From Crotophaga sulcirostris (lineage: Eukaryota > Chordata > Aves > Cuculiformes > Crotophagidae): 64,000 nucleotides of DNA. Where the stretch lies: positions 1,689,139-1,753,138 of the forward strand of contig VYZB01000026.1 of assembly GCA_013397455.1 (NCBI GenBank). The letters are read 5' to 3'. This document shows positions 50,616 through 63,452 of the stretch, piece after piece. Within the stretch, counting starts at the first letter, position 1, and each line of letters starts with the position of its first letter. A program made the position numbers and the translations under genes. The notes under the pieces were generated by a model that saw only the letters and a list, made by a program, of their open reading frames with translations, was not told where the DNA came from and made no database searches.

Positions 50616-52257
50616 CTAAGTAGACTATCCACACAACTGTTTATGAATCCTTGTCCAACTGTTTAAGCATGCGTAATTACAACAGATAGACAATTAATAA
50701 CATGAAATTCTCCATTCTTGTCTTCTGAAAAAATTGTAGTTCTGTGTAAACCATTCCCTACATTTTTGCTTTTAAACAGAACTGTTGTGATATCCGGAAA
50801 TGAAACATGAACATCCTTGGAGATTCAGCTACTATTAAACACACTGTCTGAGGCTTCAGAGAAATGCAATCTTTTATTTTTTCTCCCTTCTGCATCAATC
50901 TCTTCTCAAACATGCTTTTTTAACCAAAAGTACAGTCCGACAGCTTTTAACATTATTTTGGAATTTTAGACCTCAGGCATTGTTCAATGTTCACAGGCTG
51001 CTCCAAAATCAGGCACTAGTTTCATTTGGATGGTTGCATTTTAGCTATATTGCTAGTTTAATCATATTTTAGTATTTTTAAACACTACCTTTTGCACTCA
51101 TTATAACTTCTGATGATATGACTCAGTTATATGTTCCTCCTGAGAATAAGGCTGGATGAATAATGATTTTTTTTGTTGTTTTTCCTTGACAAGAAAAAAG
51201 TATTTGGGATCAACCCCAAATTTTCAATTGTTATTAGCTTATATGGAATCATTATATGAAAACTCATTTTACGGAAGCAAAGTTGGATGAGTTACACTCT
51301 TATTTTTGTCCTCACATCCTGAACAATTTAGTGATATCCGAATGAATTCCCATTTTTTTTGATGTTTAGCTTCACTAAATTTGCAGTAAAAATGTCATCT
51401 GCAAATTCTTCACAGTTGTAATTTCCATTAAATTGGAATGGTATTGGAATCAGGGTGGTATTGGACTTGGGATTTTTTTTTTGAATGTTCAAAACTACAA
51501 TATCATGGGTGATGTGAAACTAAGCATTCAATAGAGCCCCAGAGCCAAGACATCTTGTAGTTGTGTACAACGCAAATGACTTTTAATTATTTATTGTTAA
51601 TGTGGGGATTTCAGCAACCTGGTTGTAAATTCATAAAAATCATGTCAGAACTTCTGTTACTCATCAAAATGTTATTAGAAGCTAAATCAAAAGCAATCTA
51701 GCCCCTCTTTCCTGCTACCTTGAAGGTACCTTTTCAAAACATGCACAAATAAATTGTATGGCTCTGTCCTTATCAGTGGTACTGCCTGACTTCTGTAGTA
51801 AAAAAAAAAAGATGATTGAAGATATTTTCGAGTTGTCCATAGAGAAACCTTGAGAAATACTGTACTAAATACCCAAGCAGATATATTTTTAAAGTTATCT
51901 TAATATCATGAAAAAACAAATCTATTAAAAACATACTTCAGCCAATTTTCCCCCAGCTTAAATTCCACTTAAGCATCAGAGCCTAGCATTTCCTACTGGT
52001 TGGTAGCCTCTGAAAGCCTAAAGCTAACAAGAGGTAGTAAGGTTTAGGTGGAATTTAGGTTGAATCAAGGCCTCTGGGGCTAGGTGTAGGTCATAAATTA
52101 GAGTAAAAGCATCCTTCATGTGCATTTTTCTGTTCATTTTACATAGTACCATCTCAGGACTGTTATACTCCCCCAGTGACGCCTGGGGACTGAACCAAGG
52201 CTTTCAGTGCTGACTGTTGTCCCTTGCAGAACAAATAGATTTCTTTGTTTTGAATGT

Positions 52258-52321
52258 AGTGTTGTTGTTGTTGTTATTATTATTGGTGGTGCTGGTTTTG
52301 TTGTTGTTTTTGTTGTTGTTT
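52258..52321 (+). repeat. GTT/ATT trinucleotide microsatellite
   Basis: (GTT)6-like run followed by ATT units, an interruption GGTGGTGCTGG, then more GTT units. It accounts for the asparagine-rich minus-strand frame at 52204-52443. Confidence 0.93.
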
Positions 52322-54655
52322 AAGTTTTCAAAACATCTCTGTTTCAGGAAAGGCAGACATTTGAGTAGACATTCACTCTGATTTGTGAAATTAACCATCC
52401 TGCACAGAGGCACACAGTGCTTCATATTCTGCAAGTTGTGCAAATTTCTAAGTGATCATCAGGTGGTGGGACTTAAGAGTGCTTAACACAGTCTCTTGGA
52501 AACCGACTAACTTCATCCTGCTGACAAGTGAGTGGGTGGAAGGGAGTCAGAGCTGGCATTATTTGAATGTTCAGAAGCTGTATCATCTGTGTATTGCTTT
52601 ATACCATCTCATACCTTCCTGTTAGATTACTTTCCTTGCTACCTATACTTGCATCAGTTTTAGGGTTGAGGAGTGTGTATTGATATCCCAGTGGGGGGAT
52701 ACATTGCAGGAGAGTGATGCAAGATGACCTGGCTACCAAGAGGGTGGAGATAATTAAGGAGAAGGAGCTGGGATCTTATTTGGAGGGAGGGAAAAGTGAA
52801 GGGCATGTGTTAGGGTAGGAAAGGGGAGAAATAAAGCCCCCCAAATGTATATGTATCCTGTCACAGATGTGGGAACTGCTGCCATTTCCATCAAATGGTC
52901 ACATCTTGTTTGTTGCAACCGGTGTTAGTGGCTGTGTTTCTCAAAGCAAGCTGGGAATTCTAACCAACGGCAATTCTGAAAGCCTACATAGAGGTATTGA
53001 ATATTCCTGTGCATGTAACTTGATGTAGAGACATTATAAGTACCAAGATAACATGTAGGTCATCTATTTATACTTTGTACATTGCTGTAGCAACTCCTCC
53101 GACTCTGGCAATGATACATTAGCTTCATATTTCTTTTTTCCATTCTTCAGTTTCCTTTGTCTCATTTTGGAAAAACACAAACAACAATTGTTTTAAAAAT
53201 AGGTCTAGTTTTATCCCTGGAAAATAAACTTCTTCACCCCTTTCCCCACTTATAAAATACTCTAGGAGGTAAAGAATAACTATTTCCTATTTGGGGGCAC
53301 TGTTAATATAATCCCAGCTTTAGGAAGATATTATCTATGTGAAATCTTTACTCTTTTGCATTTTAAACATCAGCTGAGATTTCCACTTATCACATCGACC
53401 ATACACATAATCTGAATACCCAAAGCCTATCTAAGTTTCCTACAAGAGGTACAGTAAAGAAGACACATTCCCACAGGCCAAAGAACGACGAAGCCTCGTA
53501 ACAAGCTTCCCAGCACTTATTGCCTGTTCAAGGTCAGACAGGGTAGCACCTTCCAATCGTCTATGCTGTTTCATAGAAATATACAATTATTAGGAAAATA
53601 AGAGGAATTTTAATCTCAATTTCATAATTTTTGCTGTCTGTATAACCAGTTCACCACAGAAGCATTAAAGTCAAAATACATTGACAGGTCTGACTGAAAT
53701 GGAGATGGAGGCTCTTTTGATTGAAGGGAGCACTGCTGTTCAACACAGAAAATGTGCTGCCAGTCTCATTGCATGTAGCAGCTAAATCAAGGACGTTAAT
53801 TCCTACTACTTTTCGGTTGTACAGCTTTAAAGATTACAGTCAAGCTAAATCTCTGACGTTGTAATAAATTAGTCATCACCTGGTCCTGTTCCTACATACC
53901 AACCATTGCTTCCTTTCCTCCTTCACTGTAATTTCAATGTCAGATTCAGCAGCAAAGACATCCTAATGTCAGGCATTGGTATTCTGCAAATGATACAAAA
54001 CAATCTTTCACACCTCATCTGTGGGGAGTTCTCCATCATGGATAGCATTCCTGGTATCTAAGAAATGTCCTAAAATGCCTATAACTTAGTGTGACTGACT
54101 TTCCCTAACACAAAGAAGCTAAATTTCATTTTCATTAACATTATTTTCATCATACTATAGTCTCATACTAGTGAACCTAGAGGAGAATTATATATGTAAT
54201 CTAGCACACAAAGCAGGCTCTACAATACAGATGGAAGAATGAAAATATGATTATTATTGCAAATGGTAAACTAAATATTTATTAGCATCTGAGTTTTTGA
54301 GAGGGCACACTGTATGCAAATAAATGCAAAGATAATAAATAAAACAGTGAATTTTTAAAAGCTATGAATAAATGAAAAGGAGATATAATTATTTACAGGG
54401 GGAAAGCATCAGGATGACAAAAAACATGCGTGGTAATTCCATACCTGTTACCTTTGGTAGCACAAGAGAGAGATTATCTTTTACTGTGTTGTGTTTTGAT
54501 ATCCTAATCATTGTCATGTGTTGTTGCTAAGAGAGACCCTCAGACTACAAAATACCTAATACACCTTGGGGCAGATAGTCAGTTATACTGTGACTGCTGA
54601 TACACTGTCAAGTTACAAGGCAATATGTCTGCATACTCAGTAGATCTTGCTGCAT

Positions 54656-54712
54656 TAAGAAAAGAAAGGAGAAAGGAAAAGAAAAACAAAACACCCAATC
54701 AAACCAAAAAAA
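54656..54712 (+). repeat. A-rich simple sequence
   Basis: AAAGAAAGGAGAAAGG grading into CAAACCAAAA-type units. Low complexity, no transposon body attached. Confidence 0.75.
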
Positions 54713-57700
54713 CAATGACAAAGCTATAGCTTTTGAGCAGTACAGAAACCTATGATTAGACTGTTAAAGCAGTGCCACATGTGCTGGCATGGTAGTGGGT
54801 ACAGGGGCTGCCTCTGCCTGGCTGTAAGAATGGAACAAGCAGGGGTTATTTGGGCTGGCACGGCTGTCTCGCTCCACCATGCATGCCTACACTGTCCTTG
54901 TCCTATAATTTGCACACCAGGATCCCTGTGGATGGGTACTCATTTCCCCTTTATGAAGTGCTCCTGGACTAGACCGTGTTTCATGTCCCTGGTTAACGTA
55001 GCATTTATGGCTTTGTGGCACTCGGCTGTGTGAGATGTTCAGCACGCAACTCCCGGAGCCAGCAGAACTGTCTATCTCTGAAACAGAAATCTGTTCAGAA
55101 TAGCAGAAATATAACGGCAGAAAATCTGTTGCTGCTTTAATTTCAGAGGGGATCTTCAGCCAGAGTAACACTAATTCATGTTTTATATATAATCATATCG
55201 TTGTGATATGTACGTCACATATTTTCTGTCACTTGCCTCTCATTTGAGATATCACAGTAGCTTAAGACATAGTTCTACTGAAGTCCATGATAAATCACTT
55301 TAAACATATTAGTTAAATGTACATATACTTTACCGTGTTTTCAGTTAGAAATTTGATGATAATTTGCATTGCTGCCTGTGAGTAATGCTAACATTTCACC
55401 ACAGCCCATTGGTGCAGAGTTTGACAATTACTGGTTTAAATCTTTCCTTTACAATTTCTTGCATTTTTTATCCTAATGCATAAGACTAGAGAATTGACAG
55501 TAAGAGTCCCTCTTGAATCCAGCTACTGTAGTAACAGACAGTGATGTCAGTGAGGGTTGGATTTACACCCACATCCTGCTATGCTATCATAATAAATTGT
55601 AGCTGCTGCTATGGTTTTCCTAACCATAACTTCCATCAGATCTTAGTTTAGGTTTTTAAATTGTGTACACTTAAGACATAAACACCTCTGCAAACCAAAC
55701 TGTTTCTGGAGGTTGTAGCTGCTGTCAGAGCAAACTACTATTTCTCCACCACCTGATGGTAGAATCCAGTCAGTCCTAATTTAGCTACTTAACCTTCCTG
55801 TTGCCTCACTGAAACAGAAGTGCTGGAACCTTAGAGATAGGGATGCTGCCAACCAAGCACCTACAATCTATGTGTTGACAGAATAGATGCTTCTAATGAC
55901 CTACAGAGGGATAATAAGTTTTCCTAGACTGCAAGAGCAGTACTTCCCTCTGTTAACTGTAAAAGGAACCTGGCCTATTAGTTAATCTTTCACCTAGGAG
56001 AGGAGATTCTAACATCCCAGGTGTAATGTACTTTTTGTGATTATTATTTATGGATAGTTTTATATTTCAAAGACTTTTATTTGCATTTCCACTTCTAATC
56101 TTTCTCAACAGGACATTCAGGGTGCTAAGTTGTAGAGAGCCCATTTTCTAAGGAAAGACAGCTGTGTTAGATCTTTTAAAGTTTTGATTAAGAAATAGTG
56201 CAGAATCTTCTTTACAGTTACCTTGTATACCTAGTGCAAACCATGCTGGAAAATAAAAGTGTTGCATTGCAGGGATATTTTTATGAAGTAGTATTGAATG
56301 TGTGACTTCTTATAAATAACACTCTGTATGAAAACCAACAAACAAAATAAATACAGGGATTTTAATCTTCAGTGAGTTAGTTTGCAACATCTTTCCTGTA
56401 GAACACATGTAGACGTTACTGTCCTTTTCCACGAAGGAAGCTCTTTGCTGTCTCATTAATTACTCTATTCTTCCCTTAATAGTCAGTTAATTATTTTTTT
56501 ATTATAGAAATTCCTTTTCCGCATTTCTAAAGCATCTTAGTAGAGTCCGATTGTATTCTACCAGCAACAGTAGTCAAATTCTCATCTTGGGTTTACCTTC
56601 TCTGTTTTTTTTCAAGAATTACAAAACAATGTTTGCAAGAAGAGAGTAGGGGAATATGACAAGATGCCCTTCTATTATCATGTTTGTAAGGAAACCTTAA
56701 GGGACTATATTCTTTCCAAATGCTTGTGAAACCAGTTCTATAGTAAATGAAATTTGTTTTACACAGGCTATACAGTGTCTGGCTGCCTATAAAGACAGCA
56801 TTACATAAATTGACTGTATTCACCGTCCTTCTCTCACAATCAGACTGTGAACAGAGGTTTGTTTTGAATCTTGTTTATAAGCATGCATGCATTTTTTATA
56901 CATATTATGTTAAGAATACTAAGTACCTGGTGTTTGAGTGGTACCTCTGGGATATTGTGGCCCTTGAAGATAAGCATGGAGACTATGAATCTAGTTTGAT
57001 AGCTTTAGGCAAGCAGTACACTGTGTCAAGAACATGCTGTAGTGTTTTCACTGTGGCCAGCATTTTTTTTTTCTCACGAAGCTCTCCAGATTGTAGTTAG
57101 AATCAAAAGCCATACTGGAATATATGGGTCATTTTTAAATTTATGGATTTTTTCACTGATCTGATAAAATCAGGTTTTACTTTCTACATAAACTAATATC
57201 CTCCTCATATTCCCTTATGACATTAATTCATGGTTTCTTCTTTGTCTTGTTCTTTAAGTCAATGTTATTAACAAAATGCTAATCTGTGAATAATGTTTGT
57301 TGGCTTTGGAATGGTTGTTTACTTGTCATTCTGTTGTTAAGCATATTTGTTAAAACCAAGTGCTTTACAGAGCAAATCTCTAGCCGGTGTTTGAACTTTC
57401 CTAAAAGAGTCATAAAATACAGTATGAGCTAAACTCTCTTTAAAGATCTTCTTTATTCTCCTTTTTCCCTATAAACATCTGTATTCTATATTTTCTGTAA
57501 CTGATACTTTCTCACCTGTATACAGTTCCCTGATATAGTCAATTTTATTTAAATATTTACCAGTCCCGTTAGATCCTTAAAGTTACAGTGGTCTGTTAGA
57601 ATATTTATAAAAACTAAAGATATAAAGTGGACAAGAATAAAACGTGGTTTTAATAATACGCATGCTGGAATAATTACAAGTTATAGGGCTAGACCATGTT

Positions 57701-60116
57701 GGGGAAAGCAAAGATACATTCTGGTTGTACCTGCCTTCTATCTGGAAATGCCAAAATTCTTTGTAACTGTTAATTAACTTGACTTCCCAATCCAAGGAAA
57801 ACGATGTCATTACCTTAATTTTGCATTTACATGAGATCCTTTTTAAAACTTGAAGGCCTATGTGAAAGCAGACCTCACAAACAGTGTAAACCACTTCTAA
57901 TAAACACAACAGCAATGGAGAATGTAGTGAAGTTCCCTGGTTATCACAGGCATGTGCTGTCTGGTCATAATAATAATTAAAAGACTCTAACTTCTTATGA
58001 TCTGAAAACTTGTAACTGGAAGTCATCAGTTCGTGAAAATCAATACTGCATTACTTAAGTCTTTGTATCAGATTCTCAGCTAATGGAAACTGATGCACCT
58101 CTGCTAACAACACTGCTTGATTTATACCAGTGGAGGATGCCGGCCACAGGAGGTACTCCAGATTTTACCAGCTGGATATCTCACTGAAAACCTTTCTGAT
58201 TGCATATTGAAAATATGCTGCAAATTACTACTTTTCACTGACTTTGGTTTACAACATCTGAAGTTCTTTGTTAGTGTCCCGAGCACTTGAACTAAAGGAA
58301 ACCCTGTCTTGCCTTCACTGTTACAGAGGACACAAACTACAGAGAAGCTCTGAATCAAGGAGTAGAAAACCCTTCTGCATGGTCATTTAGAACCATAATA
58401 TTTCTTTATGACGTTCTGGATATTTCTCCATCACCGTTTGCGATATGTAACTGCCGCTTAACCTCGTCTCTTGGAGGGCTGCTTCGAAACTGTTTCAGCC
58501 CCAAAGTATTGTCCGGGCCCAGGGAGAATATCAGACTATTCCTAGTTATATCTAACCTGCTTGCAAGATGTTAATGAGAAAAATGGATCCTGGCAGCCAC
58601 TGACAGTGACACTGACAGATGGCTGACCATTCATACTCTGTTCTGGAGGTTATCCTTTCTGCTGCAGCACTGTATGAGTCAGCCAATTTGCTGATCGTAT
58701 GGTCGGGATGTGAGTCATGTCTACAATGGATTCATGTCTGGCTTCCTGTAAGAGCATCTGTAGTTGATGCAGCTGTGTCAATAACCTCCACCATCTCTTA
58801 TTCCCCTTCTTCAAGTCTGACTGTGGGATGCATGGTCCACTGTGACCTTGCTCTCGTGGAGGACCCTCTCCAACAGTGGAAAATAAAGCACCGTCAATGT
58901 GGGACCAGTCAGAAGGGCATGCTTGAGAAATCTGAAGAAGACTGGCTCTGTTTCATGAAACTGAAACTTCAAACAGGATGATGACACACAAAGCATTGTC
59001 CACTGAAGATACTTCTTGTTAACGAGTGGATCTGATGACTTCTTTACTGTCTCTGATCATGAGACACTGCAAAAGGGAGTTTGTACTTTTCAGCTTATCT
59101 TGCATACAGCAATGACCTTTGCACCAACAATCTCACTTTCCTTGCTACATAATCCAAAATGGAAACTATCAAAACTCTGTTTCCCACAAACTCTTATTTT
59201 CATAGAACTGAGGAGACACCTTGATCCTAAGGGAGCAGAAAGCTGTGACAAGTATACAGGATTGAACTTCAAAAGTCACTTGGATTTATGAATATGTGCT
59301 CTTTGAACCAAAGTTTTATATTGTTATCATCTGCATTCAGACTGGTGTATGAATTAGCCCTATTTTATAGAAAGATGACATAAAATGTCAGCTTTACATA
59401 TTTTATTTAAATGTATGATACCGGGAAAGCCTAAAAGAAATATATAATTCTTGGAAGAGTGAATATTTTACAGATTTTAGTGAATATTATTATTTTAAAA
59501 TAATCTTTTCAATATTTATCCAGAACTTCTTCACTATTTTTTAAATACTGTCTTTTTCTACAGTGATGTGTTTTGATCTTTAATCGAAGCTTTAAAGCAT
59601 TTGAACAAGTCTAATGCTAAACAGCAAGCAAAACACATCCTCTTTAAGGAGTAGGTCTTCTCTAAAACTTATGCCAATATAGTGAGCAGAGTTTGTCCCC
59701 GTGTACTTTCAGAATAATCTCTGCTGGGAATACTGAGAAATGGTGCTTCCTTTGCTTTCTATTTATGATAACAATGCACTATCTACTAAAATATTGTGAT
59801 GCAGAGCGCACAAGAGCTCGTATATTAAACAAAATACTGAACTGTTAGGCCTGTATTTGTATGCACCATCATCATCATTATCAGACCTGCTTGGGAAAGT
59901 CAAAAATGCAGGACTAGCCAGTGGCACCTGTGTAAATGTACTTAAAAGTAGAAACTACATGTGAGGGGTTTGGTATCTTAACTCATCTACAGAAGTTTCT
60001 GTATAGGTGATGAGATATTAAAGGGCATAACTCAACTTAGTGGTTGGGATTCAAGTTGAATTAACAGAGCTGTCAGTTAAGAACACAAAGTATTCATTGT
60101 TGCATCTCCCTTGTAG

Positions 60117-60382
60117 GTTTCACTTACAGTTTGGCTTTTATGCATTCAAAGTAAAAACCAGGCCAGTACTTGAGAACTGTAAAATCGTAAACACAGGCAG
60201 TTTTAAATTTTCAGTGAACTTAGGTCAATATTCTATGCTGTGTGAAGGAGATTCCTGTGGACAATCCATAATTCCAAAAATAACATTATCTCATGATAAA
60301 TCCAAAACCAGCAAGGCATTGCTATATAAAGATGAAGAGACGCTGCGAGTGGGAAATGCTAGTGCTACTATACAAGGCCCTG
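60117..60382 (+). other. Candidate exon (266 nt, low confidence)
   Basis: An acceptor 'ttgcatctcccttgtag' ends at 60116 and a donor CTG|GTGAGC starts at 60383. The 266 nt between are open in the frame that starts FHLQFGFYAFKVKTRP and ends GNASATIQGP; the same frame runs on in both directions (60040-60393). The peptide is not recognised. By rough reasoning a 117-codon open frame is expected a few times by chance in 64 kb of such AT-rich DNA, so this is only a candidate. Confidence 0.18.
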
Positions 60383-61349
60383 GTGAGCACTAATCTGCAA
60401 GACTGTGTGTTCTTCTAGTCACCCACACCTGAGAAAGAGGAACTCCAGTTCAAACAGATGCAGGAAATGCAGCTTGGTTATCAACCTATAAATGGAATGC
60501 AGTTGGAAGAGTTTGACTTAACCTAGCAAAACAAAACTGAACACTAATAAAGACAAACTTTTTTTCTAAGTACACCAATGTGTAAGCACGAAGTAAGAAA
60601 ATCTTTTATAGCTAAATATAATAAAATGGTTCAAAGATATTTTCTGGTACTTATGAAACTCAGAGATAAACGTTCCCAGAGGGTGATTAATCTCACCTGA
60701 GCTCTGGAAAAGAGAATTAACAAAGACCTAGCTGTTAATTCAGACATCTTAGTAAGGTGCTTAAATATGGTGAGATAAATCCAGACTGACGTTGGTACAA
60801 CAGCAACTGGGTATAAAAATATATATTATTTGATCTCTTGCCAAAGTACAAATCCCATCAAGAAGAATTTTAAAGTGATACTGTATGACCACAGCCTAGG
60901 ATGAAGTTTTGTCTTGGCTCCCCCTAAAACATAAGGAATGGATTTGGTGATTCACTTCTATATTCCAGGGATTTGCGAGCTTACTTTGTTTATTATCCTC
61001 CAGTGGCTGCAATAGAAACCACCAAATATTTAAATTATATATAAGAAAATATAAGGGTTTTTTTCTGACTGGATTTTTATTTTATTTGGGACATTTTTCT
61101 GAACTTTTTTATCCTTTAATTTGCTTCATCATCATGGGTAACATATTCCAGCACTTTGAGAGTTGTATGCCTGTCTTTAAAATATCATTTACAAAAATAA
61201 AGAGTATAAAAGAGTTTCTAAAGAAATGCACACAGTTTCTCTTTCTGGCCTGAAAGGTTAACTGTAAGCATAAGGAATGGCATACACAAACATGCAAAAT
61301 CTTCTCCACTCATTTTTAAAATGAAGACCATCTAGCAATAGTCTAGAGC

Positions 61350-61545
61350 ACGGGTGTCAAATTCATGGCCTGTAGGCTGAATCTGGCTCTCCAGCTTGTT
61401 TTATCCAGCTCAGCACCTTGTTTGTACCTGGGAGCAGCACCCAGCTCCTTGCCCCTGTGCTCCTGCCAGTGCTGGGCACGTGTGCAGCTTGTGACGCGCA
61501 TTACGCTGCAAGAGCAGGAGCAGGAGAAGTAAGTGTAGAAAGTGT
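61350..61545 (+). mobile_element. Possible hAT-type DNA transposon fragment
   Basis: The sequence 'gggtgtcaaattcatggcct' (61353-61372) followed by 'gtaggctgaatctggctc' resembles the terminal inverted repeat of hAT-family non-autonomous elements (family pattern roughly 'ggggtgtcaaactcatggcc'). The following about 170 bp is GC-richer and CpG-bearing compared with both flanks, as expected for an inserted piece. The matching inverted end was not found, so the fragment would be truncated. The right boundary is approximate. Confidence 0.4.
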
Positions 61546-61935
61546 AAAAAGTCACTTGAAATCTGGAATAAGCCAGTGAAGAAAAGTGTTTGGAAAGTAT
61601 TTATCTATATGATTACATTTTAAGATACTAATCTTATGGAAAATATTAAGCACTACATTTTAGATATTTAGATATAAAAATTGCCATAGAGACATACATG
61701 CAGATTCTCATTAATCAGAGAATCCGATAAATTCTCTAAACCAAAAAAAAAGTCAGTTGAAAAATTGGTTTCCACTCAAAGCCAAAATACCCATCCTTAT
61801 GCAATATAAGTCTATAAACAGCTGAGCTTGCCTTCCCTTCAGCCTCCATATGTGCCACATCACCTTCAGCTCAGTATTTCAGTCTCTACCTGTGTTACAT
61901 CCGTGCTGCTAAAGTCAGAGTAATTCATGAGGTTG

Positions 61936-61941
61936 TTCAGT
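61936..61941 (+). repeat. Possible target-site duplication, left copy (TTCAGT)
   Basis: Six bases just before the proposed LTR; five of six match TCCAGT at 62749-62754. Confidence 0.3.
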
Positions 61942-62748
61942 TGTCGCCCGAAATTAAGGGAACAGACAAATTTTTTGGGGGACTCTTGGCAGAATCACGA
62001 AAGCACTAAATCGTAGTTACAATTAAAGCTTTATTTCCTTAACATTACCAGGAGTTAGGAGCAGGGAGTACCACTCATACCAACAAAGCAGTGAAAGAAA
62101 TAGTGATCAGGATCTCACTGAAATCCACAGTATGCTTTCTCTGACAGAAGGAAATAAGAGTCAGAGTCAAACTGATTGTATACAATACCATGCATTGTTT
62201 TGTATGAAACTATTACTTACTCCAAAATGGGACTTCATGTTTATTTCCATGCTCAAGTTACACTCCCACTGAGATCTTGCTTACATTTATCCTAAAGAGT
62301 ACAGGGTTGGTATGGTGGACATAGCATTTCTTAGAGAAACAAGAACAGCACGGAGACCATAGCTAATCAAATGGATTAAGGAGTATCAAATTTGTTTTCT
62401 TTGTCATCATGGTATCACCTAGGGTTTAAGAACAGTCTACAGAGGCTTGGGCTGAAGCAGTGTTCAGGGATCACCCGTGCTGTGTAACCTTCAGAGTGGT
62501 CCTTGATGTGGGCTTTGCCCAGGCCCTCTCTCACAATCTTAGGCTGTGACCAGAGAAACGTGAAGGGAAAACATGACAATAACCAAACAAGCTCCTCTTA
62601 TCCTTACTGTTTCTGCACATTTGCACATGAGATCATCTCTGGGAACAGGTCACAAACCATCATCTGGGCACCCAAATACATCATGCTAAGAAAACCCTGC
62701 ACCCATTAGCCTCCTAGGGAGCTTGTTCTGCCCAAGAAATGTGATGCA
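61942..62748 (-). mobile_element. Probable second solo LTR (boundary at right tentative)
   Basis: On the plus strand the element begins TGTCGCCCGAAATTAAGGG, so on the minus strand it ends ...TTCGGGCGACA, a typical retroviral U5 terminus. Still on the minus strand, an AATAAA signal (62035-62030, context GGAAATAAAGCTTTAATTG) lies 88 bp before that end, the spacing expected for an R-U5 region. The other end is less certain: I place it at ...GATGCA (62748) because the next six bases resemble the left flank. No clear TATA box and no retroviral gene were seen. If the right edge is wrong the LTR may be shorter. The frame at 62503-62709 lies inside it and is not a gene. Confidence 0.45.
62030..62035 (-). 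terminator. Polyadenylation signal AATAAA of the probable LTR
   Basis: AATAAA on the minus strand, 88 bp from the proposed U5 end. Confidence 0.4.
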
Positions 62749-62996
62749 TCCAGTAGAAGTAAGCAATGATTTACTTATCTGTGCTGAAAAATACAAACTT
62801 GGACAATGATTGAGACTACTCTTAAGGGAAAATAGTGCAGAAGCTCGTTTATCTCAGTGTGAATCCAGATTCAAAATGTGCTTTCAAGTGAGCCAGCACG
62901 TGTTTGAATAATGCTTATATTCACCTGTCCCTTTGAAAAGGGATATAAATCCAGTTCATGTACAGATATGACAACTAAACAATCCAAAACCCTCTG

Positions 62997-63452
62997 AAGA
63001 ATAATATCCTGAGTCACTTGATGTAGATCTGTGAATCTATTACACTACAATAGATACTGTATATTAAAACCCCTTCATTCCTGTAATTTCAAATGAGGTT
63101 TACTGAATTATAGACAGGATCTGTTCCAAATTTTGGGTTCATTTTTTTTCCCCATCTTTATTTACTGTAATGCAAAGCCAGTGTTTGGATAAAAGACAAT
63201 TTAAAGGTTTTAGTAAAAAAAAAAAGAATAATATCCTGTGTCACTTGATGTAGATCTGTGACTCTATTACACTGTAATAGGTACTGTATATTAAAACTGC
63301 TTCATTCCTGTAATTTCAAATGAGGTTTCCTGAATTATATTCAGGGTCTATTCCAAATTTTGTGTTCAGGATTTTTTTTTCCCTCTTTATTTACTGTAAT
63401 GCAAAGTCAGTGTTTGGATAAAAGACAATTTAAAGGTTTTAGTAAAAAAAAA
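62997..63452 (+). repeat. Tandem duplication, two copies of about 227 bp
   Basis: Copy 1 is 62997-63223 and copy 2 is 63224-63452. Both start AAGAATAATATCCTG, share 'cacttgatgtagatctgtga' and 'cattcctgtaatttcaaatg', and end with 'aaggttttagt' followed by an A run. By hand comparison they differ at about 15 positions plus one or two small indels near the T-rich run, so they are roughly 93% alike. The copies hold no long frame and no recognisable pol III promoter. Each copy ends in an A run, and the junction sits in it, so slippage or unequal exchange at the A-rich ends is a likely origin. Confidence 0.97.

Larger units (their letters stand above)
50616..61349. other. Unique AT-rich DNA, no recognised gene
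   Basis: About 10.7 kb with no recognised gene or transposon. It holds a GTT/ATT microsatellite (52258-52321), an A-rich patch (about 54656-54712), and a somewhat GC-richer zone around 58430-58980 containing a 120-codon frame (58619-58981) that I do not recognise. A 147-codon minus frame (57583-58026) is also unrecognised. The candidate exon at 60117-60382 is listed separately. An AATAAA in a G-rich context near 52830 is isolated. Confidence 0.55.

Noticed and set aside
52204..52443. Asparagine-rich minus-strand frame
   Set aside because: Produced by the GTT/ATT microsatellite.
52640..52870. Possible LTR end around an AATAAA and CCTGTCACA
   Set aside because: The spacing is short, no TG start, TATA box or target duplication could be paired with it, and no family resemblance was seen.
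57583..58026. 147-codon minus-strand open frame as a gene
   Set aside because: Unrecognised, low-complexity tyrosine/serine/cysteine-rich translation, no domain and no promoter-like CpG content; within chance expectation.
58619..58981. 120-codon plus-strand frame as a gene
   Set aside because: The local sequence is somewhat GC-richer, which lengthens chance frames. No known family, no splice sites that define it and no partner exon.
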